Shown: positions 8,133 through 16,821 of the stretch, one piece after another
Layout: each line of letters begins with the position of its first letter
How positions within the stretch are numbered: the stretch's first letter is position 1
NCBI RefSeq assembly: GCF_049808615.1
Contig: NZ_JBNCAN010000032.1
Location: 1-41,420, forward strand
DNA: 41,420 nt
Reading direction: 5' to 3'
DNA from: Modicisalibacter sp049808615
GTDB lineage: Bacteria; Pseudomonadota; Gammaproteobacteria; Pseudomonadales; Halomonadaceae
The notes under the pieces: generated by a model
Databases searched by the model: none
What the model saw: the letters and a program-made list of their open reading frames with translations, nothing else
Told to the model about the DNA's origin: nothing
Translations under genes and position numbers: made by a program

Positions 8133-8558
8133 CTATATGAGACGTTGGGTCAGTTTATCCGCCCAGGCCCACTCCAATGCCGGCTTGAGCGTCTCATGCA
8201 GGTGATCGGGTAGTGCCTCATGTGCCTGGTTGAAATCATCGAAGTGACGGTTGCGTAGCCAACAGTAAGCCCAGGCACAGGCTTCGGGTTCGTCCCGGGG
8301 GATGGGGCGAGAGGGCATCTGTACCAACAGAAACAGCGATGTGCGGGCAGCCCACAGCGGTGGTCGCTCTTCATCGCTCCATTTGCTTAGCATATCACCG
8401 CTGGGAGTGACCTCTGGCTCGCCTAGCTTGGCCAAGCGTGCGGTATCGGCCAGAATCATCGCAAGGCGATCGGGGGTGGCCTGGCCCAGTAGCAGCCAGT
8501 GGCCCACCAGTCGTGAGGCACCTTGCATAGCCTTGGCATAGAAGGCGCTTTCAGGCAT
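8133..8558 (-). CDS. Hypothetical protein divergent from patB
   Basis: 141 residues. The ATG at 8558 is preferred over a longer reading because AAGGA lies six bases upstream. Mostly helical, Trp-rich (PLWAARTSLFLLVQ, CAWAYCWLRNRHFDDF, ALEWAWADKL), with no signal peptide and no known motif. It shares a 45-base intergenic region with divergent patB. Coding is supported by the ribosome site and consistent codon use. Function unknown. Confidence 0.7.
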   Translation of the reverse strand: MPESAFYAKAMQGASRLVGHWLLLGQATPDRLAMILADTARLAKLGEPEVTPSGDMLSKWSDEERPPLWAARTSLFLLVQMPSRPIPRDEPEACAWAYCWLRNRHFDDFNQAHEALPDHLHETLKPALEWAWADKLTQRLI

Positions 8559-8603
8559 GTTCGATCCTTTGATGAAATAGAATAGATAGGACAAGGAGGT
8601 GTC

Positions 8604-9752
8604 ATGCTTTTCGATTTTGCCACGTCCATCGACCGCCGCCAGTATCCATCGCAGAAATGGCAGCGCTACGATGAGGATGTGCTGCCGTTATGGGTCGCCG
8701 ACATGGATTTCGCCTCGCCTCCCACGGTCACCGAGGCATTGCAGGCTCGGGTCGCCCATGGCGTCTTCGGTTATGGCCGGACCCCGGATAGCCTTCGCCA
8801 AACGCTGTGCGAATGGAGCAGACGGCATTATGACTGGCAAATCGATCCGCAGTGGCAGCTCTGGCTGCCGGGGGGCGTGCCGGCATTGCATCTGGCCAGT
8901 TTGGCGTTGACCGAGCCCGGTGATGGCGTGTTGACCGTCACGCCGATCTACCCCCCGTTTCTCAAGGTGGCCGATCATACCGGGCGGCTGGCTCAGACCG
9001 CCGAACTAGCCGAGCCGGCATCCCCAGGCGAACCCTGGCAACTCGATCTTGAGGCACTTGAGGCGGCGATCACGCCGCGGACTCGGCTACTGCTATGGTG
9101 CCACCCGCACAATCCTACCGGTCGCGTCTGGCGGCGTGAGGAGTTGGCGATTGTGGCCGAGCTGGCCGAGCGTCACGATCTACTGATCGTTTCCGATGAG
9201 CTGCACTGCGACCTGATCCTCGATGACGAGCCCCATCGTCCGCTGGCAGCACTTTTTCCCGAGTTGGCTCGGCGAGTCATCACGTTATGGGCACCTTCCA
9301 AGACCTTCAATGTGGCCGGACTCACCTGTGCGTGCGCTGTCATTTCCGATGCCACTCTGCGTAAACGCTTCGAGCAGGCGATGAGCGGACTGATGCCGAG
9401 CGTCAACGTGTTGGGCCTGTTGGCCGCCGAGATAGCCTATGCCGAGGGCGAGTCCTGGCGGCAGGCGCTGCTCGAGGTCCTGCGAGTCAATCGTGATCGC
9501 ATTGGTGAATACGTCGCGCGCTGGCCCGGCGTGTCATGGCATGCGCCTGAATCCACCTATCTCGCCTGGCTGGATCTACGTAAGGCAGGCCTTGGTGAGT
9601 CACCACAGCAAGTCCTGCTTGAACGGGCTCAGGTTGCTCTGTCCGATGGTACCGATTTCGGCGCGCCCGGTTTCGTGCGGCTCAATTTCGGTACGCCGAC
9701 GGCGCAGCTGGAGCAGGCGTTGCAGCGTCTCGATCAGGTGCTTGGCAAATAG
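8604..9752 (+). CDS. patB: PatB/MalY-type PLP C-S lyase
   Basis: 382 residues with a textbook AAGGAGGT before the ATG. A fold-type I aminotransferase of the MalY/PatB branch: N-terminal LPLWVADMDFASPP, then WCHPHNPTGRVWRREEL, IVSDELHCDLIL, and the PLP lysine Lys233 in WAPSKTFNVAGL. Such enzymes cleave cystathionine or other cysteine S-conjugates to pyruvate, ammonia and a thiol (beta C-S lyase), supporting methionine synthesis. Cytoplasmic. Monocistronic; a hairpin at 9765-9784 follows. Confidence 0.92.
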   Translation: MLFDFATSIDRRQYPSQKWQRYDEDVLPLWVADMDFASPPTVTEALQARVAHGVFGYGRTPDSLRQTLCEWSRRHYDWQIDPQWQLWLPGGVPALHLASLALTEPGDGVLTVTPIYPPFLKVADHTGRLAQTAELAEPASPGEPWQLDLEALEAAITPRTRLLLWCHPHNPTGRVWRREELAIVAELAERHDLLIVSDELHCDLILDDEPHRPLAALFPELARRVITLWAPSKTFNVAGLTCACAVISDATLRKRFEQAMSGLMPSVNVLGLLAAEIAYAEGESWRQALLEVLRVNRDRIGEYVARWPGVSWHAPESTYLAWLDLRKAGLGESPQQVLLERAQVALSDGTDFGAPGFVRLNFGTPTAQLEQALQRLDQVLGK

Positions 9753-9764
9753 CGGACAATGAAA

Positions 9765-9784
9765 CGGCGAGCCAGAGCTCGCCG
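9765..9784. terminator. Hairpin between convergent patB and ybbN
   Basis: A perfect 8-bp stem CGGCGAGC / GCTCGCCG with a 4-nt loop lies in the 60-base gap between two convergent stops. There is no T tract on either side, so it may be a stability hairpin rather than an efficient intrinsic terminator. Confidence 0.5.
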
Positions 9785-9812
9785 ATAGGTATGGCGCTGC
9801 ATGCCGGTCGGC

Positions 9813-10745
9813 TCAATAGAGCAGTGCAAACAGCTTGCGGCGATACGTGACGGTCAACGGATGATCCGCCCCCAAGGCATCGAAGACTCGTAACAGCGTC
9901 AGTCGGGCGGCGTCCTCACCATAAGCGCGGTCGGTTTTCATCACGCCGAGCAGTCCGTCCAGTCCGGCTTCGTATTGACCATCGGCCACCTGACGCAGGG
10001 CGCGTTTATAGCGAGCTTCGCTGTCATCGCGTCCTTCCAGCGCTGCCAGTTCTTGATGACTGGGCGCCTCCTCACCGAATTCGATGCGGGCGCGCACACC
10101 ACGCGCCTTGGCGGCATCGCGCTGCTCCGGTGGCAGGTTGTCGAGAAGCGCTTTAGCTTCCTCGGCATTACCCTCTGCCAACACAGCGCTGGCCAGGCCG
10201 ATCTGGTAGTCGTAGTACTCTGGATGCTCCTGAGTGAGCTGCTGATAAATGGCGCGGGCAGCGGCCGCATCACCGGCGGCCAGGGCGGCTTCGGCTTGCT
10301 CTTCGGGGCTGGCCGGGGCGTCTTGGGGTGCCTCAATGTACTGGGCCAGCCATTCGCGAATCTGCTTCTCCGGCAATGCCCCCTGGAACTGATCATACAG
10401 CTGGCCTTGGCTGATCAGTTTGACGTCTGGCACCGAGCGGATACCTAACTGAGCTGCAATCTGCTGATGTTCCTCGATATTGAGCTTGGCCAGCACGAAG
10501 GCGCCGGCGTATTCCTTGGCCAGTTTTTCCAGAATTGGCGTCAGTGTCTTGCAGGGTTCGCACCAGGGAGCCCAGCAATCGAGCAGTACCGGCGTATTGA
10601 CGGAGCCCTCTAGCACCACCTGCTGGAAGTTCGACATGTCGACATCGAGGATGTAGGCCGAAGGATCGGCTTGGGCAGAACCTGTCGGCTGCGGTGTCTC
10701 GGAGGGATTGAGCGGAGCCCCGGTATTGGGATCGACAATCGGCAT
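9813..10745 (-). CDS. ybbN: Thioredoxin-TPR co-chaperone YbbN/CnoX
   Basis: 310 residues. After a Pro/Thr-rich lead of about 30 residues comes a thioredoxin domain with the active site Trp61-Cys62-Glu-Pro-Cys65 and the cis-Pro region IRSVPDVKL. A TPR-like helical region from about residue 145 to the end includes PASPEEQAEAALAAGDAAAARAIYQ. This is the CnoX build: a holdase/redox chaperone that protects and hands clients to GroEL. E. coli YbbN lacks a working Cys-x-x-Cys, whereas this copy keeps one (CEPC), so thiol chemistry is plausible. ATG start, single gene. Confidence 0.93.
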   Translation of the reverse strand: MPIVDPNTGAPLNPSETPQPTGSAQADPSAYILDVDMSNFQQVVLEGSVNTPVLLDCWAPWCEPCKTLTPILEKLAKEYAGAFVLAKLNIEEHQQIAAQLGIRSVPDVKLISQGQLYDQFQGALPEKQIREWLAQYIEAPQDAPASPEEQAEAALAAGDAAAARAIYQQLTQEHPEYYDYQIGLASAVLAEGNAEEAKALLDNLPPEQRDAAKARGVRARIEFGEEAPSHQELAALEGRDDSEARYKRALRQVADGQYEAGLDGLLGVMKTDRAYGEDAARLTLLRVFDALGADHPLTVTYRRKLFALLY

Positions 10746-10899
10746 AGCGCTTGGCCTTGTTGAAGAAAAGGATATTTCAGTAATTGCGGGTGACCCGAGA
10801 GGGATTCAAGGGCTGCTCACTGATGGGCGGCAGTTATCGTCATAATAACAACCTGATGCTCGCTTCACCGAGTAGAGTCGAATTCATATAGAGGTGCTA

Positions 10900-11679
10900 A
10901 TGAAGCAGAAGAGTAGGTATCTGCTGAAGGGGCTCGGACTGGTAGGTATAGCGTTGGTCCTGCTGCTTGCAGGCCCGGTACTGATGCTGGCAAGTCCACA
11001 AGTCGATCTCGATGGCCACTGGGCGACCGCGGATCGCTCGCCCGTGGGTCTGGCGCCGGCCCCTGATCAGGTTTTTGAAGCAGTGGTGCAGGTCTATGCG
11101 GTGCGCGCCTTCAAGTGGCGCGGTGCCTTTGGCGTGCATACTTGGATCGCCACCAAGGCAGAGGGCGCCTCTTCCTATGTCCTGCACGAAGTGACCCGCT
11201 GGTACTCCTCGACCAGTATGGTGAGTCGCTCGCCGGATCGTGCCTGGTTTGGCAATTCGCCTTGGCTACTAGCCGATTATCGTGGCGACATCGCGACACG
11301 GATGATTCCCAGGATTAGCGCCGCTGCTGCCGACTATCCCTTTGCGGAGGATTACGCTATTTGGCCAGGGCCTAACAGCAATACCTTTACCGCTTGGGTC
11401 GTCCGGGAAGTGCCCGAGCTGCGGGTACACTTGCCACCTACGGCGGTAGGTAAGGATTTCCTCTCGATGGGATTCTTTGCTCCGGTGCCCAGCGGCAGTG
11501 GCTACCAGTTGTCATTCGGTGGCGCGTTTGGAGTGCTGATTGCCTTGGAAGAAGGTATTGAATTCAACCTGCTGGGCCTGACGCTGGGTGTCGATCTAGC
11601 CCATCCCGCGCTGAAGCTGCCAGGTATTGGTCGACTGGGTCTTGATCAGCCGGTGTCGGGCAATGCCGTCGTGCAGTAA
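10900..11679 (+). CDS. DUF3750 domain membrane-anchored protein
   Basis: 259 residues from the ATG at 10900, with GAGG five bases upstream; an in-frame GTG at 10894 overlaps that site and is unlikely. Residues 1-10 are basic, followed by one transmembrane segment (about 11-32). The periplasmic part matches DUF3750: HWATADRSPVGLAP, VQVYAVRAFKWRGAFGVHTWIATK, HEVTRWYSS, then IWPGPNSNTFTAW and a Gly-rich C-terminal FGVLIALEEGIEFNLLGLTLG. Family function is unknown. Its stop at 11677-11679 touches the first unit of the tRNA-derived repeat, whose hairpin probably ends its transcript. Confidence 0.85.
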   Translation: MKQKSRYLLKGLGLVGIALVLLLAGPVLMLASPQVDLDGHWATADRSPVGLAPAPDQVFEAVVQVYAVRAFKWRGAFGVHTWIATKAEGASSYVLHEVTRWYSSTSMVSRSPDRAWFGNSPWLLADYRGDIATRMIPRISAAAADYPFAEDYAIWPGPNSNTFTAWVVREVPELRVHLPPTAVGKDFLSMGFFAPVPSGSGYQLSFGGAFGVLIALEEGIEFNLLGLTLGVDLAHPALKLPGIGRLGLDQPVSGNAVVQ

Positions 11680-11912
11680 AAAGCCGACACTCGAAGTATC
11701 GGCTTGTCTGAATTCGGTAGCGGGGACCGCTGATTCTGAATAGAGAGGGAACCGATGACCTTCGGGTTATGAGGGAGTTCAGCGTGCTCATACGAAAAAG
11801 CCGACACTCGAAGGTATCGGCTTGTCTGAATTTGGTAGCGGGGACCGCTGATTCTGAATAGAGAGGGAACCGATGACCTTCGGGTTATGAGGGAGTTCAG
11901 CGTGCTCATACG
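11678..11912. repeat. Two tandem tRNA-fMet-derived repeat units with terminator hairpins
   Basis: Two near-identical units, 11678-11794 (117 bases) and 11795-11912 (118 bases), differ by one G in the hairpin loop and a base near the tRNA 3' end. Each has a GCCGA/TCGGC hairpin matching the tRNA terminator at 11913-11945, then, on the minus strand, a broken copy of the initiator tRNA. The anticodon loop through the T arm is identical to the tRNA over 25 bases, and the acceptor 3' strand GGTCCCCGCTACC is kept, but the T loop carries extra bases and the 5' half is replaced by unrelated sequence. The units cannot fold as tRNA. They look like relics of tandem duplication of tRNA plus terminator. 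The hairpin of the first unit sits right after the DUF3750 stop. Confidence 0.85.
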
Positions 11913-11945
11913 AAAAAGCCGACACTCGAAGGTATCGGCTTTTTT
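11913..11945 (-). terminator. Terminator of the initiator tRNA gene
   Basis: The stem AAAAAGCCGA / TCGGCTTTTT with a 12-base loop is flanked by A and T runs, lying five bases past the tRNA CCA end on the minus strand. It can work in both directions. The two upstream repeat units carry the same stem but with the T run broken (CTTGTC), so this is the only intact copy. Confidence 0.85.
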
Positions 11946-11950
11946 GAATT

Positions 11951-12027
<77 letters not shown>

Positions 12028-12043
12028 TCAGATTGTGCGTTGC

Positions 12044-12071
12044 ATTATAAGGAAATTCTGTAAAGTGTCAA
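12044..12071 (-). promoter_or_regulatory. Sigma-70 promoter of tRNA-fMet
   Basis: On the minus strand a perfect TTGACA (12071-12066) and a perfect TATAAT (12049-12044) are separated by 16 bases. The -10 box ends 16 bases before the mature tRNA 5' end, so a short leader would be removed by RNase P. Confidence 0.92.
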
Positions 12072-12199
12072 GCGCCCAAAAGCCGGACAACCAGAGAAAA
12101 CTCGTCCATACTCCTTGATGTGAATGCCCCAATAGCGGCATTCCATTCTGGAAAGACTGACATCGTCAGTTCATTTGTCATGACTCAGGGGGAGACAAT

Positions 12200-12946
12200 A
12201 TGACTCAAACAACACCCGTGGCTTGGGTAACCGGTGGAACCGGGGGCATAGGTTCTGCTATCTGCCGCGAACTGGCCAAGGAGGGCTATCAGGTCGTTGC
12301 AGGTTACCGTAATCCAGATAAGGCGAAGGCTTGGTTAGAAGAGCAGAAGGCTGCAGGCTTCGACAATATCGCGCTTTCTGGAGCCAACCTGATCAATTAC
12401 GAGGATTGTGAAGCCGGTGCCCGCGAAATTATTGAGCAGTATGGTCCTATAAGCGTATTGGTCAACTGTGCGGGCATCACTCGTGACACCACCATGAAGA
12501 AGATGACCGCCGAACAGTGGCGCGAAGTCATCGACACCAACCTCAATAGCGTTTTCAACACCTGTCGCAGTGTTCTAGGAAGCATGCTCGAGGAGGGGTA
12601 TGGGCGTATCGTCAACATTTCGTCGATCAATGGGCGCAAGGGGCAGTTTGGCCAAGCCAACTATGCGGCAGCGAAGGCCGGTATGCATGGCTTGACCATG
12701 TCGCTTGCTCAGGAGACCGCCACCAAAGGGATCACCGTCAATACCTTGTCGCCTGGCTATATCGCCACCGACATGATCATGGATATTCCAGAGAAGATCC
12801 GCGAGTCGATTCGCGAAGGAATTCCCGTCAAGCGTTTCGGTGAGCCTGAAGAGATCGCAAGGGCGGTCGCTTTCCTGGCGAGTCGTGGTTCCGGTTTTAT
12901 CACTGGGGCAAATCTCGATATCAACGGTGGTCAATTCATGGGCTGA
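12200..12946 (+). CDS. phaB: Acetoacetyl-CoA reductase PhaB
   Basis: 248 residues, a short-chain dehydrogenase. The cofactor loop is TGGTGGIG (11-18); the active site is Ser142, Tyr155, Lys159 (YAAAK). The stretches ITRDTTMKKMTAEQW, INGRKGQFGQANY, SPGYIATDM and IPVKRFGEPEEIA match PhaB rather than FabG. It reduces acetoacetyl-CoA to (R)-3-hydroxybutyryl-CoA with NADPH for polyhydroxybutyrate synthesis. The usual Asn-Asn-Ala-Gly motif is Asn-Cys-Ala-Gly here. GGGGGAG precedes the ATG. No phaA or phaC lies nearby, so the pathway genes are scattered. A strong hairpin follows at 12981-13008. Confidence 0.93.
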   Translation: MTQTTPVAWVTGGTGGIGSAICRELAKEGYQVVAGYRNPDKAKAWLEEQKAAGFDNIALSGANLINYEDCEAGAREIIEQYGPISVLVNCAGITRDTTMKKMTAEQWREVIDTNLNSVFNTCRSVLGSMLEEGYGRIVNISSINGRKGQFGQANYAAAKAGMHGLTMSLAQETATKGITVNTLSPGYIATDMIMDIPEKIRESIREGIPVKRFGEPEEIARAVAFLASRGSGFITGANLDINGGQFMG

Positions 12947-12980
12947 CGACGAAATGTTGTTGGATTCATTTATACATGAA

Positions 12981-13008
12981 CGAGAGCGAGGCGACCGCCT
13001 CGCTCTCG
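12981..13008. terminator. Strong hairpin between phaB and the DUF349 gene
   Basis: A perfect 13-bp stem, CGAGAGCGAGGCG / CGCCTCGCTCTCG, around a 2-base centre, lies between two convergent genes. The T tract is short on both sides (GGCGTTTC), but the stem is very stable and its position fits a shared terminator. Confidence 0.75.
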
Positions 13009-13013
13009 GCGTT

Positions 13014-15800
13014 TCAAGAGGTGGGGGGGGAGGCGTCGGCAAGCTGAGTCAGCAGCCTATCCAGTTCAATGACCTCGCGGGACCATATCGCTGGCGGTAC
13101 CGGGCCGGTGGCAAGGATGTCGCAGAGAATATCGTGAAGCTCATCGGTTCTGGAGTAAGCCTGCTCCCGCGCGGCATTGAGGCGTTTTACCTGGATCGCC
13201 AAGCGCAGCGGCTCGTCCTCGCGCTCGATGCGATCCCCCGCCAGTAGCGTCAGATGCACCCGTGAACGAGACAGCGCCGCTTTGATATAGTCATCATCAG
13301 GTCGAGCATGCCGCGCCTTGTTACGTTGCTCGTGGGCGTGTTCCATTGCCTCGTCGAGGGTCTCGCCAGGCGCCAGCGAACTGTCGACATCCTGGGCGTC
13401 ATGCCCCTTGAGAGCAAGAGCATCTGCGTGGCGATGCGCCTCCAGCAACGGGCCTAGACGCTGCCAACGTAATGCTTCTTCGCTCAATGCCAGGCGCGCG
13501 AGTCGGTCGCGTCGGGAGCTTACGATGCCCATCCAGCGTTTACGCATACCCTCGCTGCGACGTCCCGACGGTAGGGGTTCCAATGCCTCTGCGTTGGCGA
13601 CGGCCTGATCGAGAGTCGATGCCTCGTCACTGCTCGACGGCTGCCAGGCATCGATACGTTCAATCAGAGCCTGCATGGCATCGAGATGTTCCTGGGCGCG
13701 CTGTGCACGGTCATCGCGTTCGTTTTCACGCGCGGCAAAGATGTTGTCGCACAAGCCGCGAAACTCACGCCAGAGCGCCTGTTCCTCGCCCTTGGGAGCT
13801 CGACCGAGTTTGCGCCAACGATGCTGCAATACCTTGGCCTGATCGGCCCGTCTGGATGCCGACCCTGAGTCCGCTTGTAGGCGACGTGCCTCCTCCACGA
13901 GTTCCTGCTTGGCAACACCTATCTCCTGGGCACGCCGATCGATCAGGGTTTGCAACGCGTGACGAATATGACTGAAGCGACGACCGATACTCTCGCCATG
14001 ACCGCGAGGGATTGGCGAAAAGAGGCGCCACTGCTCTCGCGCCCGATCACGGATCAGACGCAAGGCGTCAGGATCGGCATTCGCATCGGAGTGCTCGAGC
14101 AAAATCTCGAGTTGTTCGCACAGTGCTACCCGGGCATCAAGATTGCGCTGACGTTCTTCATCTTGAGCCTTACGCCATGGGCCCAGGCGCTCATGAATAC
14201 GGTCGGAGGCAGAGCGAAAGCGTGTCGAGAGTTCCCGGTCGATTGCCGCATCCCCCAGTTCCTTCCACTCCTTGATGAGTTGCCGATGTCGGCGATCGAG
14301 GTCGCTATCGCTCAGGGCGGTATTGTCGGCCAGTTCGACAATGGTCTGGCACAACTGATCCCGCTTGGGGCCAGCAACAAAATTACGCCAATCACGTAGT
14401 TCCGATAGCTGGGCGCCAAGACGCTTGAGGATTGGCTGATGGGCGCGGGACTGGTCCTCTGAAAGCATGTCGCTACGCTGGCGCAGGCTTTGATACAAGC
14501 GACTGGCCTGCTTGAAGGCGCCGCGCTCAAGCAAGCGCTCGAGCTCCTTTAGATCATCTTCGAAACGTGCGGTTTGCCGATCATCCGGCTCGGTTGTCCT
14601 ATCGTCCGCAAGATAATGACGGACTTGTTTCAACAGCGGAGAGGGCGGCAGCTCGGAAGGCCAGTCGAGGGCTTGCAGTGCCTGACATAACTCGGGATCG
14701 TTCTGACGGTACCAGGCATCATTCAGCGTAGGCGTGTACTGCTCCAGTCGTTTCCAAACGTGGTTGATGTGGTCCAGCTCGGTCAGTGCCCGAGTATAGC
14801 GAGCACTGGTTTCCGCATCCGGCGCATGTTGGTCGGAGAGCGTTTGCCAGCGATTGGCCAGCAGATGCTTGTGCGCATTCAGGCTTGCCAGATCTTGTTC
14901 CGTGATTTGCTCCTGCTGGCGCAAGCTTGCCAGATCCTGCTCAAGAGCTTCGATCATCGCTCGACGCGCAGCGTCGGCATCGTTACGCTGGCGATCCGCA
15001 TAGGCGAGTGCCTGGTGTTGAGTCTCATGGTCACTGATGATCTTACGGCAGCGTAGGCTAGCCTCCTGGAAACGGAGTTCCTGAGCGCGGCTCGGTAGAT
15101 CGCTGAGCGCTTCCCATTCCCGTTGCAGATGGCGATAGCGGCCGGCGTATAGGGGTTCCCAGGTGTGGTGAGCATGCTGCTCAAGCGCCTCGAGAATGCG
15201 TTCGCGTTTGGCTCGCTGAGCCTCGGTCTGAGCAGCATTTTCACGCAGGCGGTTCAAACGCTCCCGAGCCAGGCGAATGACCTGTTTGTCACGCCGCGCC
15301 TCGCGGCTTAGACGTGCAAGCCCATGCTCGGTAACGACGCGTCTGGCGGCGGCATGGCGTACTGCTGCGATGTTGTTCTCGATGGCTTGATGGATGAGGA
15401 TGTCTTCATCCTGCAAGCGTGCAAGAGCGGTCAGGCGTAATTCCTGATTGTCGCCGTGAAGCGCCAGTTGGCTAAGCAGCGTCGGGTCATCGATCTCTTC
15501 GATCAGGCTCAGGCGTGTCGCGAGAGGCGGCGCACCGGGTTGACCGATCAGCAGAACGAGCAAGCGGGCTTGCAGCTCAGGAGAGTCGTGCTCTACTTTA
15601 AGCCGCATCAGCTGAGCCGGGTCCATCAAGCGGGCTAGCGCCGCCTGCCGGACACTGGCATGCTCATCGACAGCGAGAAGCTCCAAACGCTCACGATCCT
15701 GAGGCTGCGCGACATCCAGACGCGCCACCGCCTGACGACGCACCGCTGGGTCTCGATGTTGCCAACGGGGCGCAAAAAAACGACGTAACAAACCTGACAT
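13014..15800 (-). CDS. Very large DUF349 repeat protein
   Basis: 928 residues from the ATG at 15800; a GTG one codon earlier is also possible, and the nearest AGGGA lies some way upstream, so the start is not firm. The N-terminal 200 residues look like HEAT repeats (DPAVRRQAVARL, EHASVRQAALARL, AAVRHAAARRVV). The rest is long charged helices with several DUF349 units, recognisable by repeated WKxLGxA or WRKLGRAPKGEEQALWREFR patterns and long Arg/Glu/Gln coiled-coil stretches. No signal peptide or membrane segment. DUF349 proteins are widespread in gammaproteobacteria; function is unknown. Isolated minus-strand gene, with minC divergent. Confidence 0.88.
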   Translation of the reverse strand: MSGLLRRFFAPRWQHRDPAVRRQAVARLDVAQPQDRERLELLAVDEHASVRQAALARLMDPAQLMRLKVEHDSPELQARLLVLLIGQPGAPPLATRLSLIEEIDDPTLLSQLALHGDNQELRLTALARLQDEDILIHQAIENNIAAVRHAAARRVVTEHGLARLSREARRDKQVIRLARERLNRLRENAAQTEAQRAKRERILEALEQHAHHTWEPLYAGRYRHLQREWEALSDLPSRAQELRFQEASLRCRKIISDHETQHQALAYADRQRNDADAARRAMIEALEQDLASLRQQEQITEQDLASLNAHKHLLANRWQTLSDQHAPDAETSARYTRALTELDHINHVWKRLEQYTPTLNDAWYRQNDPELCQALQALDWPSELPPSPLLKQVRHYLADDRTTEPDDRQTARFEDDLKELERLLERGAFKQASRLYQSLRQRSDMLSEDQSRAHQPILKRLGAQLSELRDWRNFVAGPKRDQLCQTIVELADNTALSDSDLDRRHRQLIKEWKELGDAAIDRELSTRFRSASDRIHERLGPWRKAQDEERQRNLDARVALCEQLEILLEHSDANADPDALRLIRDRAREQWRLFSPIPRGHGESIGRRFSHIRHALQTLIDRRAQEIGVAKQELVEEARRLQADSGSASRRADQAKVLQHRWRKLGRAPKGEEQALWREFRGLCDNIFAARENERDDRAQRAQEHLDAMQALIERIDAWQPSSSDEASTLDQAVANAEALEPLPSGRRSEGMRKRWMGIVSSRRDRLARLALSEEALRWQRLGPLLEAHRHADALALKGHDAQDVDSSLAPGETLDEAMEHAHEQRNKARHARPDDDYIKAALSRSRVHLTLLAGDRIEREDEPLRLAIQVKRLNAAREQAYSRTDELHDILCDILATGPVPPAIWSREVIELDRLLTQLADASPPTS

Positions 15801-15966
15801 CACTGGACATGCATCCCTGAAAGAATTTTATATTATGGGCGACGCTGAGCGGCATCCTGCCATTATCGATGCTTTAACATCTAAGCATGTGTATGACTAC
15901 CGTGAAAGCTCGAAGCGTTGATGCACGATGACGCTGACAAGTCGCATCCGCTAAGCGTATCATCGG

Positions 15967-15995
15967 TTGCAGCCTGGTAACCCCTCGCTTAGTTT
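15967..15995 (+). promoter_or_regulatory. Possible promoter of minCDE
   Basis: TTGCAG and TAGTTT are separated by 17 bases, ending 29 bases before the minC start. Matches to consensus are partial (about four of six and three of six), so this is only a candidate within the 224-base gap between the DUF349 gene and minC. Confidence 0.3.
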
Positions 15996-16024
15996 AGTGA
16001 CATTACCCGACACGGAGATCGGCG

Positions 16025-16774
16025 ATGAGTCTCAACGTGGACAGAGAAGGTATAGCCTTTTCTTTCAAGGGTGGCATGCTGCCCATGACAGTCATGGAAC
16101 TGACCAGCGCGGATCCGGAGCGGATTCGCGAGCAATTAGCGGGCAAGTTAAGCCAGGCCCCTGCGTTTTTCCAGCATACACCGGTCGTGCTCAGCGTTGA
16201 AAAGCTCAATGAGCCGCATCTGGCTCTCGAGCGTATCTGCGCTGTATGCCGGGCTCACAAGCTGCTGCCCGTTGCCGTTCGCGGCGGTCCCGATCCAGTC
16301 AAGCAATCGGCCTGGGCCTTGGGTCTGGGGTGGTTTCCTCCTCAAGAGTCGCGCTCGCGTACCCTAGAGAGCGTTTCTCCTTCGCCGCTCGAAAAGGAGC
16401 CGCAGCAGGAAGAAGTGAGTCCTGCACCTCCGGGAATCGCCCCGGTCGGCAGCCGTATCTTCCGTGGTACCGTGCGCTCGGGTCAGCAGATCAGCGCACC
16501 CGAGGGTGACCTGGTGATATTGGGCGCGGTCAATGCCGGCTCCGAAGTGCTGGCCGGAGGCAATGTGCATGTTTATGGTGCATTGCGTGGACGTGCACTC
16601 GCCGGTATTCACGGTGACCGCGAAGTCGGTATTTTCTGTCATGAACTGCATGCCGAGTTACTTTCCGTGGCAGGGAATTACAAGCGTCTCGAGGATATCG
16701 ACCCGCAATTGCTGGGTAAGGCAGTACAGGTGCATCTCGATGACGATCAGTTGACTATCGCGGCACTGGTTTGA
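16025..16774 (+). CDS. minC: Septum-site determining protein MinC
   Basis: 249 residues. The N-terminal domain (about 1-100, FSFKGGMLPMTVMEL) inhibits FtsZ polymer formation. A Pro/Glu/Ser linker near 115-140 leads to the C-terminal beta-helix domain, with the MinD-contact motif TVRSGQ and the Gly-rich turns DLVILGAVNAGSEVLAGG and VYGALRGRALAGIHGD. With MinD it blocks Z-ring assembly at the poles. GGAG seven bases before ATG. First gene of the minCDE operon. Confidence 0.96.
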   Translation: MSLNVDREGIAFSFKGGMLPMTVMELTSADPERIREQLAGKLSQAPAFFQHTPVVLSVEKLNEPHLALERICAVCRAHKLLPVAVRGGPDPVKQSAWALGLGWFPPQESRSRTLESVSPSPLEKEPQQEEVSPAPPGIAPVGSRIFRGTVRSGQQISAPEGDLVILGAVNAGSEVLAGGNVHVYGALRGRALAGIHGDREVGIFCHELHAELLSVAGNYKRLEDIDPQLLGKAVQVHLDDDQLTIAALV

Positions 16775-16821
16775 AGAGAGAGGCTATGAACGATCATCAA
16801 ACAAGCAACAGGAAGCATATC

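Noticed and set aside
11646..11909. Open frames giving two copies of an MSTLNSLITRRSS... peptide
   Set aside because: They are translations of the tRNA-derived tandem repeat; the identical peptides simply reflect the repeated DNA.
11678..11912. Possible CRISPR-like array
   Set aside because: Only two long units, with no short repeats or unique spacers; every part is explained by tRNA and terminator fragments.
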